DNA of 48,708 bases from an uncultured Kineothrix sp. (GCA_910588855.1 CAJUSR010000029.1:1-48708), one strand, 5' to 3'; counted from the first letter of the stretch, positions 16,997-25,845 are shown. Notes: generated by a model not told the origin, from the sequence alone. Made by a program: numbers and translations.

Positions 16997-17026
16997 ACTA
17001 AGCAAATCAATCAGGGAGGTAAGAGG

Positions 17027-18439
17027 ATGGGTACTCAAAAAAAGAGAAAAGAAGCGACAGAGGCTCAATATTGGCTTTACAGTGTGGGGAATTTTCCGAA
17101 TAACATCATATTTTTGATGGTCGGAACATATATCACCTATTTTTATACGAATATTTTGCAGATTCCGGCTGTAATGGCAGGCACCATTTTTATGGTGGCG
17201 CGTTTGGTGGATGCTGTAACAGATCCGATTATGGGGATGATTGTTGACAGGACAAATACGAAATTGGGGAAATACCGCCCCTTTATTATAGCAGGAGCCC
17301 CTTTTTTGGGGATTATGTTTGTCCTGTTGTTTACCGCTCCGAATTTTTCCGCATCCGGAAAGATAGCGTATGCTTTTGTAACTTATATTATTTATTCTTT
17401 GGCCTGGACGATTGTACAGATTCCGCAGTTGGCGCTTCCTGCCATGCTGACAAATGATTTGGCTAAAAGGACAAGGATACAGGCCATTTTTCAGGCGTTC
17501 GGTTCCATTGCCGCCTTGGTCGTTTCGGCATGGGCGCTGCCCATATTAAATGCATTAGGCGGGCAGGAAGATGCTGGCGCATGGATGAAGTTTACAATAA
17601 TCTTCGGTGCAATATCTGCGGTATTGTTTATCCTGTCTGCAATGTCTGTGAAAGATGTGGATGTCTATAATCCCGATATGAAAGTGAGGAAAAAGGAAAA
17701 ACAATCTTTTTCTGAGACTTTTTCCGTAATAACAAAGAATAAGGCATTGCTTTGTGTGCTGATTGCTTACGGAACAGATATGTTTGCTTACCAGATATCA
17801 AATTCGCTGCGTATTTATTTCTTCCAGTACAATATGGGAGGAAGGACGGATTTAATTACTTATATCGGATACGCATCTACTTTCATAGGCTTTGCTCTGG
17901 TTGCATTTATCCAGCCGTTTGTAAAGAAGACGGGAAAAAAGGCGGGGATTATCGTAATAGAAGCTTTAGCCGTAGTGTTTACGCTGCCAATGTTGATTAC
18001 AGGGCTGACCGGTGGATATGCGATTGCCGCGGTGATGTTTACCTATATTGCCGTTACATTTACATGGACAATCAATAATATGTTAAGCCGTGCGGCTGTT
18101 TTGGATTCTGCGAATTATGCTCAGATTACAACAGGGATTGATGGAACGGCATTGGTTAATTCTACGTTTACATTTGTAAATAAATGCTGCCAGGCATTTT
18201 CAATGTTTTTCGGTGGTGCAATCCTATCGGCGACCGGTTACAGCGCAACGGTGGAGCAGCAGTCGCCGGAATGCTTAAAAGCTATTTTGCTGCTTTGCAC
18301 GGTTGGGCCGATTTTAGGATATATTGCTTCAGTGGTAGCTATGTATTTTTATCCATTGACACGCAAAGGTGAGGTTGAGATGCAGGAGAAACTCAATCAG
18401 GCAGCAGGGATTGTGACAGATGATGCATTGAATATTTAA
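17027..18439 (+). CDS. GPH-family (MelB-like) sugar:cation symporter
   Basis: This 470-aa inner-membrane transporter has twelve expected hydrophobic segments. It shows the GPH-family signatures near the N-terminus: VARLVDAVTDPIMGMIVDRTNTKLGKYRPFIIAGAP in two halves, with the DPxMG and K-x-G-K-x-RP elements. Members import glycosides, pentosides or hexuronides with Na+ or H+. GGGAGG precedes the ATG. With an intracellular GH3 beta-glucosidase two genes on, a beta-linked disaccharide or small glycoside is the likely cargo. Control is expected from the ROK protein through the palindromes in the leader. Confidence 0.92.
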   Translation: MGTQKKRKEATEAQYWLYSVGNFPNNIIFLMVGTYITYFYTNILQIPAVMAGTIFMVARLVDAVTDPIMGMIVDRTNTKLGKYRPFIIAGAPFLGIMFVLLFTAPNFSASGKIAYAFVTYIIYSLAWTIVQIPQLALPAMLTNDLAKRTRIQAIFQAFGSIAALVVSAWALPILNALGGQEDAGAWMKFTIIFGAISAVLFILSAMSVKDVDVYNPDMKVRKKEKQSFSETFSVITKNKALLCVLIAYGTDMFAYQISNSLRIYFFQYNMGGRTDLITYIGYASTFIGFALVAFIQPFVKKTGKKAGIIVIEALAVVFTLPMLITGLTGGYAIAAVMFTYIAVTFTWTINNMLSRAAVLDSANYAQITTGIDGTALVNSTFTFVNKCCQAFSMFFGGAILSATGYSATVEQQSPECLKAILLLCTVGPILGYIASVVAMYFYPLTRKGEVEMQEKLNQAAGIVTDDALNI

Positions 18440-18459
18440 GGCAATGGGTGGGGTAGAAA

Positions 18460-19725
18460 ATGATAAGTCTGAAGATTCATAATAAAGAAGAAAAATGGAT
18501 GGAAGGGTATGACAGTTTGGCTGCCCAAAATAAAGAAGCGCTTTTTCTTGCACAAAAAGGGGAAGAAGAGTACGGGGACAGCCAGGGATGGCTGGACACG
18601 GAAGAATGGGCGGACGAAAAAAGGATTAGGCATTTGGAAACATTGGCAGCGGATATACGGCAAAACGCGGATGTATTTGTTTTGATAGGGGTAGGCGGTT
18701 CCAACAATGCGGCCCGCAGTGTGATTAAGGCTTTACAGTTACCTGATACGCCGGAAATTGTTTATGCCGGGAATACGCTTTCCGCTCATGCAATGCAACA
18801 AATGCTTGGGAAGTTAGAAGGAAAATCTATTTATGTGAATTGTATTGCCAAGAACTTTGAGACCTTGGAGCCGGGGGCTGCTTTTCGGGTTTTGCGGAAA
18901 TATTTGCAGGAAAGGTATGGAAATAAGGCACCGGACCGTATTATTGCGACAGGAACGGTGGGGAGCAGCCTGGAAAAATTGTGTATGGATAACGGTTATG
19001 CTTTTCTGGAATTTCCGGATAATATTGGAGGGCGGTATACGGCGGTTTCCAATGTGGGACTGCTTCCTATGGCAGTGGCTGGGATTAATATCAGGGAATT
19101 GGTGCGTGGAGCCAGCGATATGCAGAAGGAATTGCGCGAAAGGACGGCAGAGGAAAATATAGCATACCGATATGCGAGCCTACGGAATCTTTTTTATAGC
19201 CGGGGGTATCGGATAGAAATGCTGGCTTGTTTCGAGCCGCGGTTTAGATATTTTTATAAATGGTGGATTCAGCTATTTGCAGAGAGTGAAGGGAAAGACA
19301 ATAAAGGGATTTTCCCGGTGGCTGGGGAATATTCGGAAGAACTGCATTCGGTAGGGCAGTTTCTTCAGGATGGCACACCGATTATTTTTGAAACATTTTT
19401 GGATATTAAGGAGCATCAGGAGTCTTTCTATATGGAAACGGATGGGAAAAAAGATGGTTTTAACTATCTGGACGGGAAAGATTTTTGGTGTATCAATAAG
19501 GAGGCATATAAGGCAACGGTAACCGCCCACAGCGAAAAAATACCCTGCCTTACTTTGGAAATCGACAGATTGGATGCTTACCATTTCGGGCAATTGTTTT
19601 ATTTTTTCCAGTTTGCATGTTACCTTTCCTGCAAACTGATGGGAGTGAATGCGTTCAATCAGCCGGGCGTGGAGGCCTATAAGAAGAAAATGTTTGATGC
19701 ACTTGGGAAACAGTTGGAAAAATGA
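18460..19725 (+). CDS. pgi: Glucose-6-phosphate isomerase
   Basis: This 421-aa enzyme interconverts glucose-6-phosphate and fructose-6-phosphate. SIS-type motifs are visible: VFVLIGVGGSNNAARSVIKAL (about 70-90), the Pgi signature IGGRYTAVSNVGLLP, the catalytic-Glu region GEYSEELHSVGQFLQDG and the C-terminal GVNAFNQPGVEAYKKKMF. Key residues appear intact, although overall divergence from a housekeeping Pgi seems notable. It lies 20 bp after the symporter stop and 16 bp before the beta-glucosidase, so it seems to feed glucose released from the glycoside into glycolysis. No glucokinase is encoded here. Confidence 0.88.
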   Translation: MISLKIHNKEEKWMEGYDSLAAQNKEALFLAQKGEEEYGDSQGWLDTEEWADEKRIRHLETLAADIRQNADVFVLIGVGGSNNAARSVIKALQLPDTPEIVYAGNTLSAHAMQQMLGKLEGKSIYVNCIAKNFETLEPGAAFRVLRKYLQERYGNKAPDRIIATGTVGSSLEKLCMDNGYAFLEFPDNIGGRYTAVSNVGLLPMAVAGINIRELVRGASDMQKELRERTAEENIAYRYASLRNLFYSRGYRIEMLACFEPRFRYFYKWWIQLFAESEGKDNKGIFPVAGEYSEELHSVGQFLQDGTPIIFETFLDIKEHQESFYMETDGKKDGFNYLDGKDFWCINKEAYKATVTAHSEKIPCLTLEIDRLDAYHFGQLFYFFQFACYLSCKLMGVNAFNQPGVEAYKKKMFDALGKQLEK

Positions 19726-19741
19726 AAGGAGCAGAAAAGGT

Positions 19742-22183
19742 ATGGAGATATACAAGGACGCGGGATATACGGTAGAGGAGAGGGTAGAGGATTTGCTTTC
19801 CCGGATGACATTGGAAGAAAAGGCGGCCCAGTTGTGTGGGGATCTTGCCAGTGATATTTTAATGGCGGGGGATGACTTGGAAGAGCTATTGAAGAAAAAG
19901 TATCCGAATGGGCATGGACGTTTTACCCAATATTCCCTTACAGGGCTGGCAGATCCGGTGAAAATTGCAGAGCTGACAAATAAAATACAGAAATACTTCA
20001 TGGAACAGACACGGCTGGGGATTCCGGCAGCGTTGCAGTCGGAAAATTTATGCGGGTATCCGGCAATGGGCGGCACCCTTTTTCCGGCACAGATTAACGT
20101 GGGATGTACATGGGAACCGGAACTTGTAGAAGAAATGACGAAAATTATCGGGCAGGAATCGAAAGCAGTGGGCATTAATTCGGCCATGAGCCCGGTCATA
20201 GATGTGGCGAGGGATCCAAGGTGGGGGCGTACTTATGAAACTTATGGGGAAGACCCTTATTTGATCAGTCAAATGGGAATCCATTATATAAAGGGGATGC
20301 AGGGGAACAAGAAAAATGGGGTGGCCTGCATAGCAAAGCATTTCCTTGGGTATTCCGAGACGCAGGGGGGATTGAATACGGCCACAACCCGGTTGAACAA
20401 CCGTGAATTGTATGAAGTTTTTGCTACCCCGTTTGAAGCGGCTATGCGGGAGGCGGACGTAAGCTCTGTAATGGCAAATTATGCGGAAATCGATGGGATG
20501 TGTGTGGTAGCAAACAAGGCAATCGCGCATGATTTGTTGCGGGATACGATGAAATTTGAGGGTATCCTTACTTCGGATGGTGCGGGCATTATGAAAACAT
20601 GGACGGATTTCCATATTGCAGATACTTATGAAGAGGCTGGTTATCTTGCTAAAAAAGCAGGAACGGATACGGAGATTCCGGTAGGAGGGGCTTTTGCAAA
20701 ACTTCCCCAATATGTGCGCTCCGGCCAGCTGGAGGAAGCGCTTTTGGACGAGTCGGTACGTCGTGTGTTAAAAGTAAAGTTTGAATATGGGTTGTTTGAA
20801 AACCCTTATGTGGATGTGGAAAAAGTGAAAGGGGCAATGACAAATGAAAGGAAGAATGCCCTTTCGGAAAAGATTGCATCGAAATCGTTGGTACTGTTAA
20901 AGAATGATGGTGTACTTCCGTTGAAAAAAGGAACGAAACTGGCAGTTATCGGACCTCACGCAGATAGTCTGCGCTATCCTGTAAGCGGATATACTTTTCC
21001 GGCTTATGTAGAGATGCTTTCGGCAGGGGCAAGTGGAGATAATTCAGTATCTTTTAACGGCATTGCAGATGAGGCGGCGAAAGCGGAAGAAAATCAGGCG
21101 GCAAATCCTTTTGCATCTTTTTTTAAAGCATTGACAAAAGAGGAAAAAGAGAAAATAGGGGATATGAATTTCGTACTGCAATCTATGGGCGCTGTTTCTT
21201 TGAAAGAAATATTGGAAAAACGGTTTGAGGTTGTTTATGCTAAGGGGTGTGACATTATAGGGTTGGATGAGTCCGGAATCCCGGAAGCGGTGCAGGCAGC
21301 GGAAGAAAGCGATGTTGTGGTATTTGCCTGTGGGGGCAATTCCGGCTGGGTGAATGTGACAGGAGGAGAAGGAAAAGACCGTTGCAGGCTGGATTTGCCC
21401 GGGGTGCAGCAAAAACTGCTGGAAGCTTTGTGTGCTACTGGAAAAAAGGTGGTGTTAGTCCTTTACGGACCGGGAATCTTTGCAACGCCCTGGGCATGTG
21501 AGCATGTAAATGGCATGATTGAAGCGTTTATGCCGGGGCAATTTGCAGGAAAAGTGATTGCAGATGTATTGGATGGGAGTGTAAATCCGGGCGGGAAGAT
21601 GACGATGACAGTTCCGCGCAGTGTGGGTCAAGTGCCGGTAACCTATAACCATAGGACAGGAAGCGGTTACTGCAGTACCAGCGATAGTTTTGTCTCCGCA
21701 ATTTTCAGCGGCGGTTATGTGGACGAAGACAACAGACCTTTGTTCTGCTTTGGGCATGGGTTGAGTTATACATCCTTTGAATTGTCAGATTTTCGTATTG
21801 AAGAGACTACAGTGTCTACCAGTGGGAAAATTGTGGTATCCGTTAAGGCGAAAAACACTGGGGAACGGGAAGGGGATGAGGTCGTACAGCTTTATTACCA
21901 TACGAAAAAGGCTCATGTCATCCGGCCGGTGAAACAGTTAGCCGGATTTAAACGTATATCATTGGAGGCAGGGGAAGAAAAGACGGTTATTTTTACTTTG
22001 GATACTGCCCAGCTTGGCTATTATAATGAAGATATGGAATTTGTAGTAGAACCTACTGTGATGGATATCATGGTTGGAACGAGCGCGCACCACATTCATT
22101 TCAGCGGGGAGGTTAGGCTGTCCGGGGAAAAGAGGAGCGTAATGGGAAGGCGTATCTTTACTTGCAACGTTGCAGTGGAATAA
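19742..22183 (+). CDS. Glycoside hydrolase family 3 beta-glucosidase
   Basis: This 813-aa enzyme has no signal peptide and so is cytosolic. The GH3 N-terminal domain shows DPRWGRTYETYGEDPYL, the substrate-binding VACIAKHFLGY and the nucleophile region ILTSDGAGI, with Asp as nucleophile. The alpha/beta sandwich domain follows (LAVIGPHAD, VVLVLYGPGIFATPW, EAFMPGQFAGKVIADVL). An Fn3-like C-terminal domain ends it (EGDEVVQLYYH, KQLAGFKRISLEAGE). I chose the ATG at 19742 with GAAAGGAG upstream; a longer frame reaches into pgi. It is the last gene of the symporter operon and likely cleaves imported beta-glucosides such as gentiobiose or sophorose; that specificity is inferred. Confidence 0.95.
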   Translation: MEIYKDAGYTVEERVEDLLSRMTLEEKAAQLCGDLASDILMAGDDLEELLKKKYPNGHGRFTQYSLTGLADPVKIAELTNKIQKYFMEQTRLGIPAALQSENLCGYPAMGGTLFPAQINVGCTWEPELVEEMTKIIGQESKAVGINSAMSPVIDVARDPRWGRTYETYGEDPYLISQMGIHYIKGMQGNKKNGVACIAKHFLGYSETQGGLNTATTRLNNRELYEVFATPFEAAMREADVSSVMANYAEIDGMCVVANKAIAHDLLRDTMKFEGILTSDGAGIMKTWTDFHIADTYEEAGYLAKKAGTDTEIPVGGAFAKLPQYVRSGQLEEALLDESVRRVLKVKFEYGLFENPYVDVEKVKGAMTNERKNALSEKIASKSLVLLKNDGVLPLKKGTKLAVIGPHADSLRYPVSGYTFPAYVEMLSAGASGDNSVSFNGIADEAAKAEENQAANPFASFFKALTKEEKEKIGDMNFVLQSMGAVSLKEILEKRFEVVYAKGCDIIGLDESGIPEAVQAAEESDVVVFACGGNSGWVNVTGGEGKDRCRLDLPGVQQKLLEALCATGKKVVLVLYGPGIFATPWACEHVNGMIEAFMPGQFAGKVIADVLDGSVNPGGKMTMTVPRSVGQVPVTYNHRTGSGYCSTSDSFVSAIFSGGYVDEDNRPLFCFGHGLSYTSFELSDFRIEETTVSTSGKIVVSVKAKNTGEREGDEVVQLYYHTKKAHVIRPVKQLAGFKRISLEAGEEKTVIFTLDTAQLGYYNEDMEFVVEPTVMDIMVGTSAHHIHFSGEVRLSGEKRSVMGRRIFTCNVAVE

Positions 22184-22191
22184 CAGAAGGA

Positions 22192-22221
22192 TTGGCAGGC
22201 AGACTTAGGTATGCCTGCCAA
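22192..22221 (+). terminator. Hairpin after the beta-glucosidase operon
   Basis: TTGGCAGGCA (22192-22201) pairs perfectly with TGCCTGCCAA (22212-22221), ten pairs with a ten-base loop, six bases after the GH3 stop region. The T-tract is poor (GTTTGTGG), so it may stabilise or weakly terminate the transcript. Confidence 0.6.
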
Positions 22222-22286
22222 GTTTGTGGATACCGTACAAAAACAACGGGCACAAATATTTTTTAGCGATTTGGTAGCCGGGGTAA

Positions 22287-23315
22287 TTATGTTTGTATGG
22301 TAACATTGCAGTTTTCCTTTACCTGAAAGGCATCGAAATACGTATTTTCCATAGGTATCCATTTTTCCATAAAGTTCTTTAGCATTTCTTTCCCATTGCG
22401 GGAGCGTATCCGGTTTATCTGCTGTTCATAGGAGCAGGATAAAAAGACGGAATAGTCATAAAGCCCGCGGAGTTCCGGGCGCATACAATAAGAACCTTCG
22501 ATAACCGTAAACGGTTTGGGCGGAAGGGCGACCCTGCTGCCATAATCCATCCTGCTGCAGCAAAAAGGAAGATAGGATATGGGGGATCCGTTTTGCAAAG
22601 GCTGCATGATTTCGTCTTTAAACCGCTCGTAATGGACATTCCCGCCCGGCTCTGCCAGACGTTTGGCAGTACGCAGACTGGGAGGCAGAAAAAAATCATC
22701 CATAGGAATGATATTGCAGTCAAAGCGCATGGAAAGCAGGCGGCTTAAAGTCGTTTTCCCGGAAGCGCAATTGCCGTCAATGGCTACGGTAAGCGTACCC
22801 CTTTCCTGCAAGAGCGCGGCAAAAGTGCGTATAAGCTGTAAAAAGGAAGCATAGCTTTCCGAGATAACCCGATAGGCAGGCTGATATGCCTTCCGATAGT
22901 GATTGCTGTGGCCAACAGGCGGGCAGCCTCTTTTTTTATAATCTGTCAGAAAGCCGTCCGCATGGGGAAAATAGAGGGAAAGGCAGTCTAAGCGTTTCAT
23001 GAACTGTTCCCTGTTTCCCTGCGTCTGTCCGGCTGTCCGGCAGAACATGGCATTAAGGAGGGGGAGTTCTTCCCGGTTTAGTGCGGCAAGATGTACTCTT
23101 ACAAGATGGTTCCCAATGGGCTCCGTAAGAGGGGAAGAGGAAAGGCGGGGCAGGCTTTCCCATTCCTCAGTCAGCCTTTTCAGGCTTTCGGATTCGTCGG
23201 AAATCATATGCCCCGGGCCAAATTCATTTTGGTAAAGAAGCTTTATCATATCGGTAAGCTCCATTAGAGGATATTTAGTTAGGTGTGTCCGGATGAGCGG
23301 CTGAATAGTTTTCAT
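22287..23315 (-). CDS. P-loop nucleoside/uridine-kinase-like protein with extra N-terminal domain
   Basis: In the 342-aa product the first ~150 residues form a conserved-looking domain (MELTDMIKLLYQNEFGPGHMI; HLVRVHLAALN; KKRGCPPVGHSNHYRKAYQPAYRVI) that I cannot name. The rest is a uridine-kinase/PRK-type kinase with Walker A GNCASGKTTLSR, a substrate-side MDDFFLP and VIEGSYCMRP. The substrate is unknown. The start lies inside the ECF S-component gene, a 41-bp overlap, with little ribosome binding site of its own. This suggests translational coupling: the transporter may deliver the kinase's substrate. The exact start is uncertain; ATG 23351 and ATG 23264 are alternatives. Confidence 0.78.
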   Translation of the reverse strand: MKTIQPLIRTHLTKYPLMELTDMIKLLYQNEFGPGHMISDESESLKRLTEEWESLPRLSSSPLTEPIGNHLVRVHLAALNREELPLLNAMFCRTAGQTQGNREQFMKRLDCLSLYFPHADGFLTDYKKRGCPPVGHSNHYRKAYQPAYRVISESYASFLQLIRTFAALLQERGTLTVAIDGNCASGKTTLSRLLSMRFDCNIIPMDDFFLPPSLRTAKRLAEPGGNVHYERFKDEIMQPLQNGSPISYLPFCCSRMDYGSRVALPPKPFTVIEGSYCMRPELRGLYDYSVFLSCSYEQQINRIRSRNGKEMLKNFMEKWIPMENTYFDAFQVKENCNVTIQT

Positions 23316-23841
23316 AATCAATAAAATGAGCTTTCTGTAGTGCGATGACAATAATAGGTATCAGTATAATATGGCAGATGATGCCGGGTACTGCTTTGAG
23401 GAAAGCGCCGGCAAGAAATGCCTGAAAGGAAAACTGCGCTTTACCGACCCCGGCAATTACGCCCATAGCAATCCCCCAGACAATCCGTCCGGCCAACATG
23501 GAACCGATGAGGGAAAAATAAATATTGGGGATGGTTTTAGGGAGTTTTTTGTATAATATCCCGCATACCATGCCATAAGCGGCCAGTTCAAAAGACATTG
23601 CTATACCGGTAGGGAAAATCGGAGGCATACCAAAGAGCAGGAACCGGAGTATAGGGGCAATCAATCCTACAATAAGCCCGTAAGACCAGCCGCAGATGAA
23701 ACCGCAGAGCAGTACGGGGATATGCATCGGTGACAAAGCGCTTCCAATCTGGGGTATCTGTCCCGTCAGGAAGGGGAGTGCCATGCATAAGGCAAGGCAG
23801 AGGGCAGCATTTACTACATTTTTGACATTTTCGTTTTTCAT
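23275..23841 (-). CDS. ECF transporter S component
   Basis: This 188-aa membrane protein has five to six hydrophobic helices. The signature segments of the PF12822 type are present: ALCLALCMALPFLTGQIPQIGSALSPMHIPVLLCGFICG and GMPPIFPTGIAMSFELAAYGMVCGILYK. These S components capture vitamins or their precursors and work with shared EcfA/A'/T modules encoded elsewhere. I chose the ATG at 23841 with AAAGGA upstream; an upstream frame adds 29 residues with no support. The overlapping kinase gene hints at a substrate that is phosphorylated on entry. No known riboswitch was recognised in the leader. Confidence 0.88.
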   Translation of the reverse strand: MKNENVKNVVNAALCLALCMALPFLTGQIPQIGSALSPMHIPVLLCGFICGWSYGLIVGLIAPILRFLLFGMPPIFPTGIAMSFELAAYGMVCGILYKKLPKTIPNIYFSLIGSMLAGRIVWGIAMGVIAGVGKAQFSFQAFLAGAFLKAVPGIICHIILIPIIVIALQKAHFIDYENYSAAHPDTPN

Positions 23842-24010
23842 AATCGGCAATCCTTTCTTACTTTTCATTTGGTACCCGTAGCCCAAAAACGGATAGATAT
23901 CCGGGCGGTGGGCATGTGACTGGAACATTTCGGTTCTTTTTGGTATTTGATTCCCGCAGGCAACGGACCAAGTGCTGTTTGCATATGAGCCGCATCCCTG
24001 TTGTTTATGC

Positions 24011-24055
24011 CAGGAGCATTGTCACACCAGAAGCATTGTTACACCAGGAGCATTG
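24011..24055. repeat. 17-bp tandem repeat, 2.7 copies
   Basis: Two full units, CAGGAGCATTGTCACAC and CAGAAGCATTGTTACAC, are followed by a partial CAGGAGCATTGG. It lies in the 547-bp gap between the ECF S gene and the DUF3842 gene, about 170 bp upstream of the ECF S start. Confidence 0.75.
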
Positions 24056-24121
24056 GCTTCAGCATTCTGCCGGGTTCCGGACCGGATGGCCGTGCTTATG
24101 TCAGGGTTGCTGATTTTTGCA

Positions 24122-24195
24122 TAAAAAAATACCATAAAGAAATCGTCCTTTTTCTAAAGGAATCCTTTGAAAAAAGGTGCATACCTTCATGGTAT
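24122..24195 (-). terminator. Long hairpin with T-run in the ECF S leader
   Basis: On the minus strand TACCATGAAG pairs with CTTTATGGTA (one G-U pair), an inner CCTTTTTTC/GAAAAAGG stem stacks inside, and a TTTTTTTA run follows immediately. The structure could terminate an upstream transcript or act as an attenuator for the ECF S gene. Pairing is complete only on the minus strand, supporting that orientation. Confidence 0.5.
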
Positions 24196-24223
24196 CAGTA
24201 AACGGTCTGTAAATAATAAATGG

Positions 24224-24358
24224 CAATCTTCTGAATTAAGTAACTTTCTAATAAAGTAACTTTCTAAATTAAATAATCTTCTGATTAAATAACTTTCTGA
24301 TCAAGTAATTTTCAAATTAAGCAATCTTCTGATTAAGCAATCTTCTGATTGCTTAGTA
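24224..24358. repeat. Degenerate 15-18-bp tandem repeat array
   Basis: About eight consecutive units follow the pattern TTCTGATTAAGTAACT with drift (for example TTCTGATTAAGCAATC, TTCTAATAAAGTAACT, TTCTGATCAAGTAATT). Several units carry a short AATC-N4-GATT dyad. The last unit closes into TAAGCAATC-TTCT-GATTGCTTA, a nine-bp hairpin. The array starts 30 bp beyond the 3' end of the DUF3842 gene. Function unknown. Confidence 0.75.
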
Positions 24359-24388
24359 AAAACATTATAAGATGGTGGCGGGAGATTG

Positions 24389-24826
24389 TCAAGGAAGATT
24401 TTGCAGATGTTCTTCGATAATCTCTACTGCTTTATCAATGCATTGGCTTAAAGTCGCCGTTCCCGGAACGGCAATCCTCGTATTGCATCTGGGCAGCGGG
24501 ATAAGTACCTTCAGCGCATCGCTGGCGCCGATGGCTTCCGCCATGCGGGGGGTTACTTCCCCTAAAATGGAGTGGGGCATTACAATCGGCATCACTCCGG
24601 CAATCATATGGGATTTCCCCGCATTAAGAACGATGGCGTTTTCGCCGGTAGCGCCGTCGTCCGCGCCGGCTTTGAGCATGGCGTTGGTGGCCAATGCGTT
24701 GGTGCCAAGGGCGCGGATAACGACATTCTTGTTTCCGGACAGGCGGGGAACCAGCTTTTCGATAAGCTGCTTTCCGATTCCTCCGCCTTGGCCGTCAACA
24801 ATAGAAATAAGGATAGTATCTGTCAT
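24389..24826 (-). CDS. DUF3842 family protein
   Basis: This 145-aa protein matches what I know of DUF3842: a nucleotide-binding-like N-terminus ISIVDGQGGGIGKQLIEKL, a RALGTNALATNAMLKAG segment, and a C-terminus with VPGTATLSQCIDKAVEII. The family has no established role; the glycine-rich opening suggests a Rossmann-type fold. AAAGGA precedes the start. It lies 69 bp downstream of the aldose-1-epimerase and may be read on the same transcript as that gene and the LacI regulator. Confidence 0.8.
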   Translation of the reverse strand: MTDTILISIVDGQGGGIGKQLIEKLVPRLSGNKNVVIRALGTNALATNAMLKAGADDGATGENAIVLNAGKSHMIAGVMPIVMPHSILGEVTPRMAEAIGASDALKVLIPLPRCNTRIAVPGTATLSQCIDKAVEIIEEHLQNLP

Positions 24827-24895
24827 GTTTGGTTTTCCTTTTATGTTTTATGTAATTAATTGATGTAATCAATGAAGAATGTCATGGAAAAACGT

Positions 24896-25780
24896 CTATA
24901 CAAGTAAACGGATTGCCAATTGATAGGTTTTGCTTTCCCCGGCCTTTAACGTCTGGATATCCCGTTTGTGGATAAATTCATTATCTTCGTCCGCAAAGAT
25001 TGCAGCGCCGTTCCAAGGCTCCATGCACAGGAAAGGGGCTTGTACGTCGGAAGGGGTCCAGAATGCAATGGTAGCAAAATCCGGGTAATCCATCTGTATG
25101 CCTTTGCCGGTGGCAGGGTTCACTAATTTTACGCTTTTTGATTGTAAATGGGGAAATACGATAGCATCGATATCAAAAAGGGAATAATCCAGCTTGACAG
25201 TATTGCTGTGGTCTAAATACCGTCTTGTATTGTTGGGGTTAAACTGCATATGCTCCAAATCATAGACCGGGCTGTCACAGGTCTCCTCAAAGGGGAACTC
25301 AAGGACGTAATCGGAGAAGTTTTCCCCTTCTTCCAGCGGGCACATAAAGCCGGGGTGTGCGCCAAGGTGATAATACATGTCCTTATCATCGTCATTAGAA
25401 ATGGCATAGGAGATGTGGAGTGTGGGCCCATCCAGCTCATAGGTCTGCTGGAAACGGAAACGGAAGGGGTAACATTTTAACGTTTCATCGTTGTAACGGC
25501 AGGAAAATGTGATTTTGTTTTCTGCCATCGTTTCATATTCCATATCTATATCCCGGACAAAACCGTGCTTGGGCATTTCGTATTCTTTGCCGTTAATGAT
25601 GGTTTTCCCATTGCGCAGATTGCCGATGGAAGGGAATAAAAGCGGGGAAGAGCGGGGCCAGAAGTCGGGGTTGGAATCCCAGACAAATTCTTTGCCGGTT
25701 TCGTTTTTATAAGACTTTAATTCCGCGCCTAATGTTTCGATAGTGGCCGTATACCCTTGGTTTTTTACAGTGAGCAGCAT
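24896..25780 (-). CDS. Aldose 1-epimerase family protein (LacX-like)
   Basis: This 294-aa galactose-mutarotase-fold protein. Features: N-terminal LGAELKSYKNETGKEFVWDSNPDFWPRSSPLLFPSIG, the histidine segment YYHLGAHPGFMCPLEEGE, and a C-terminal FLCMEPWNG with the expected catalytic Glu. Family members interconvert sugar anomers in the cytoplasm; the LacX branch is often found in sugar operons without a known exact substrate. AAAGGATG lies upstream. Its position between the LacI regulator and DUF3842, divergent from the PFK-to-aldolase cluster, suggests a mutarotase for that pathway's sugar. Confidence 0.9.
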   Translation of the reverse strand: MLLTVKNQGYTATIETLGAELKSYKNETGKEFVWDSNPDFWPRSSPLLFPSIGNLRNGKTIINGKEYEMPKHGFVRDIDMEYETMAENKITFSCRYNDETLKCYPFRFRFQQTYELDGPTLHISYAISNDDDKDMYYHLGAHPGFMCPLEEGENFSDYVLEFPFEETCDSPVYDLEHMQFNPNNTRRYLDHSNTVKLDYSLFDIDAIVFPHLQSKSVKLVNPATGKGIQMDYPDFATIAFWTPSDVQAPFLCMEPWNGAAIFADEDNEFIHKRDIQTLKAGESKTYQLAIRLLV

Positions 25781-25845
25781 AATTACATCATCCTTTCTTT
25801 GATGTCTCCCAGCCTGTGGGGGATTTGACTTTTGAAGTTCCTTAT

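Noticed and set aside
16827..17117. 96-codon open frame in the operon leader
   Set aside because: It starts at TTG, crosses a hairpin and a terminator and overlaps the symporter gene in another frame; repeat-derived artefact.
23842..24121. Cobalamin or TPP riboswitch upstream of the ECF S gene
   Set aside because: Some short strings recall the cobalamin box, but the conserved core elements in the right order are missing.
24224..24358. CRISPR array
   Set aside because: Units are 15-18 bp, contiguous and degenerate, without spacers, and no cas genes are present.
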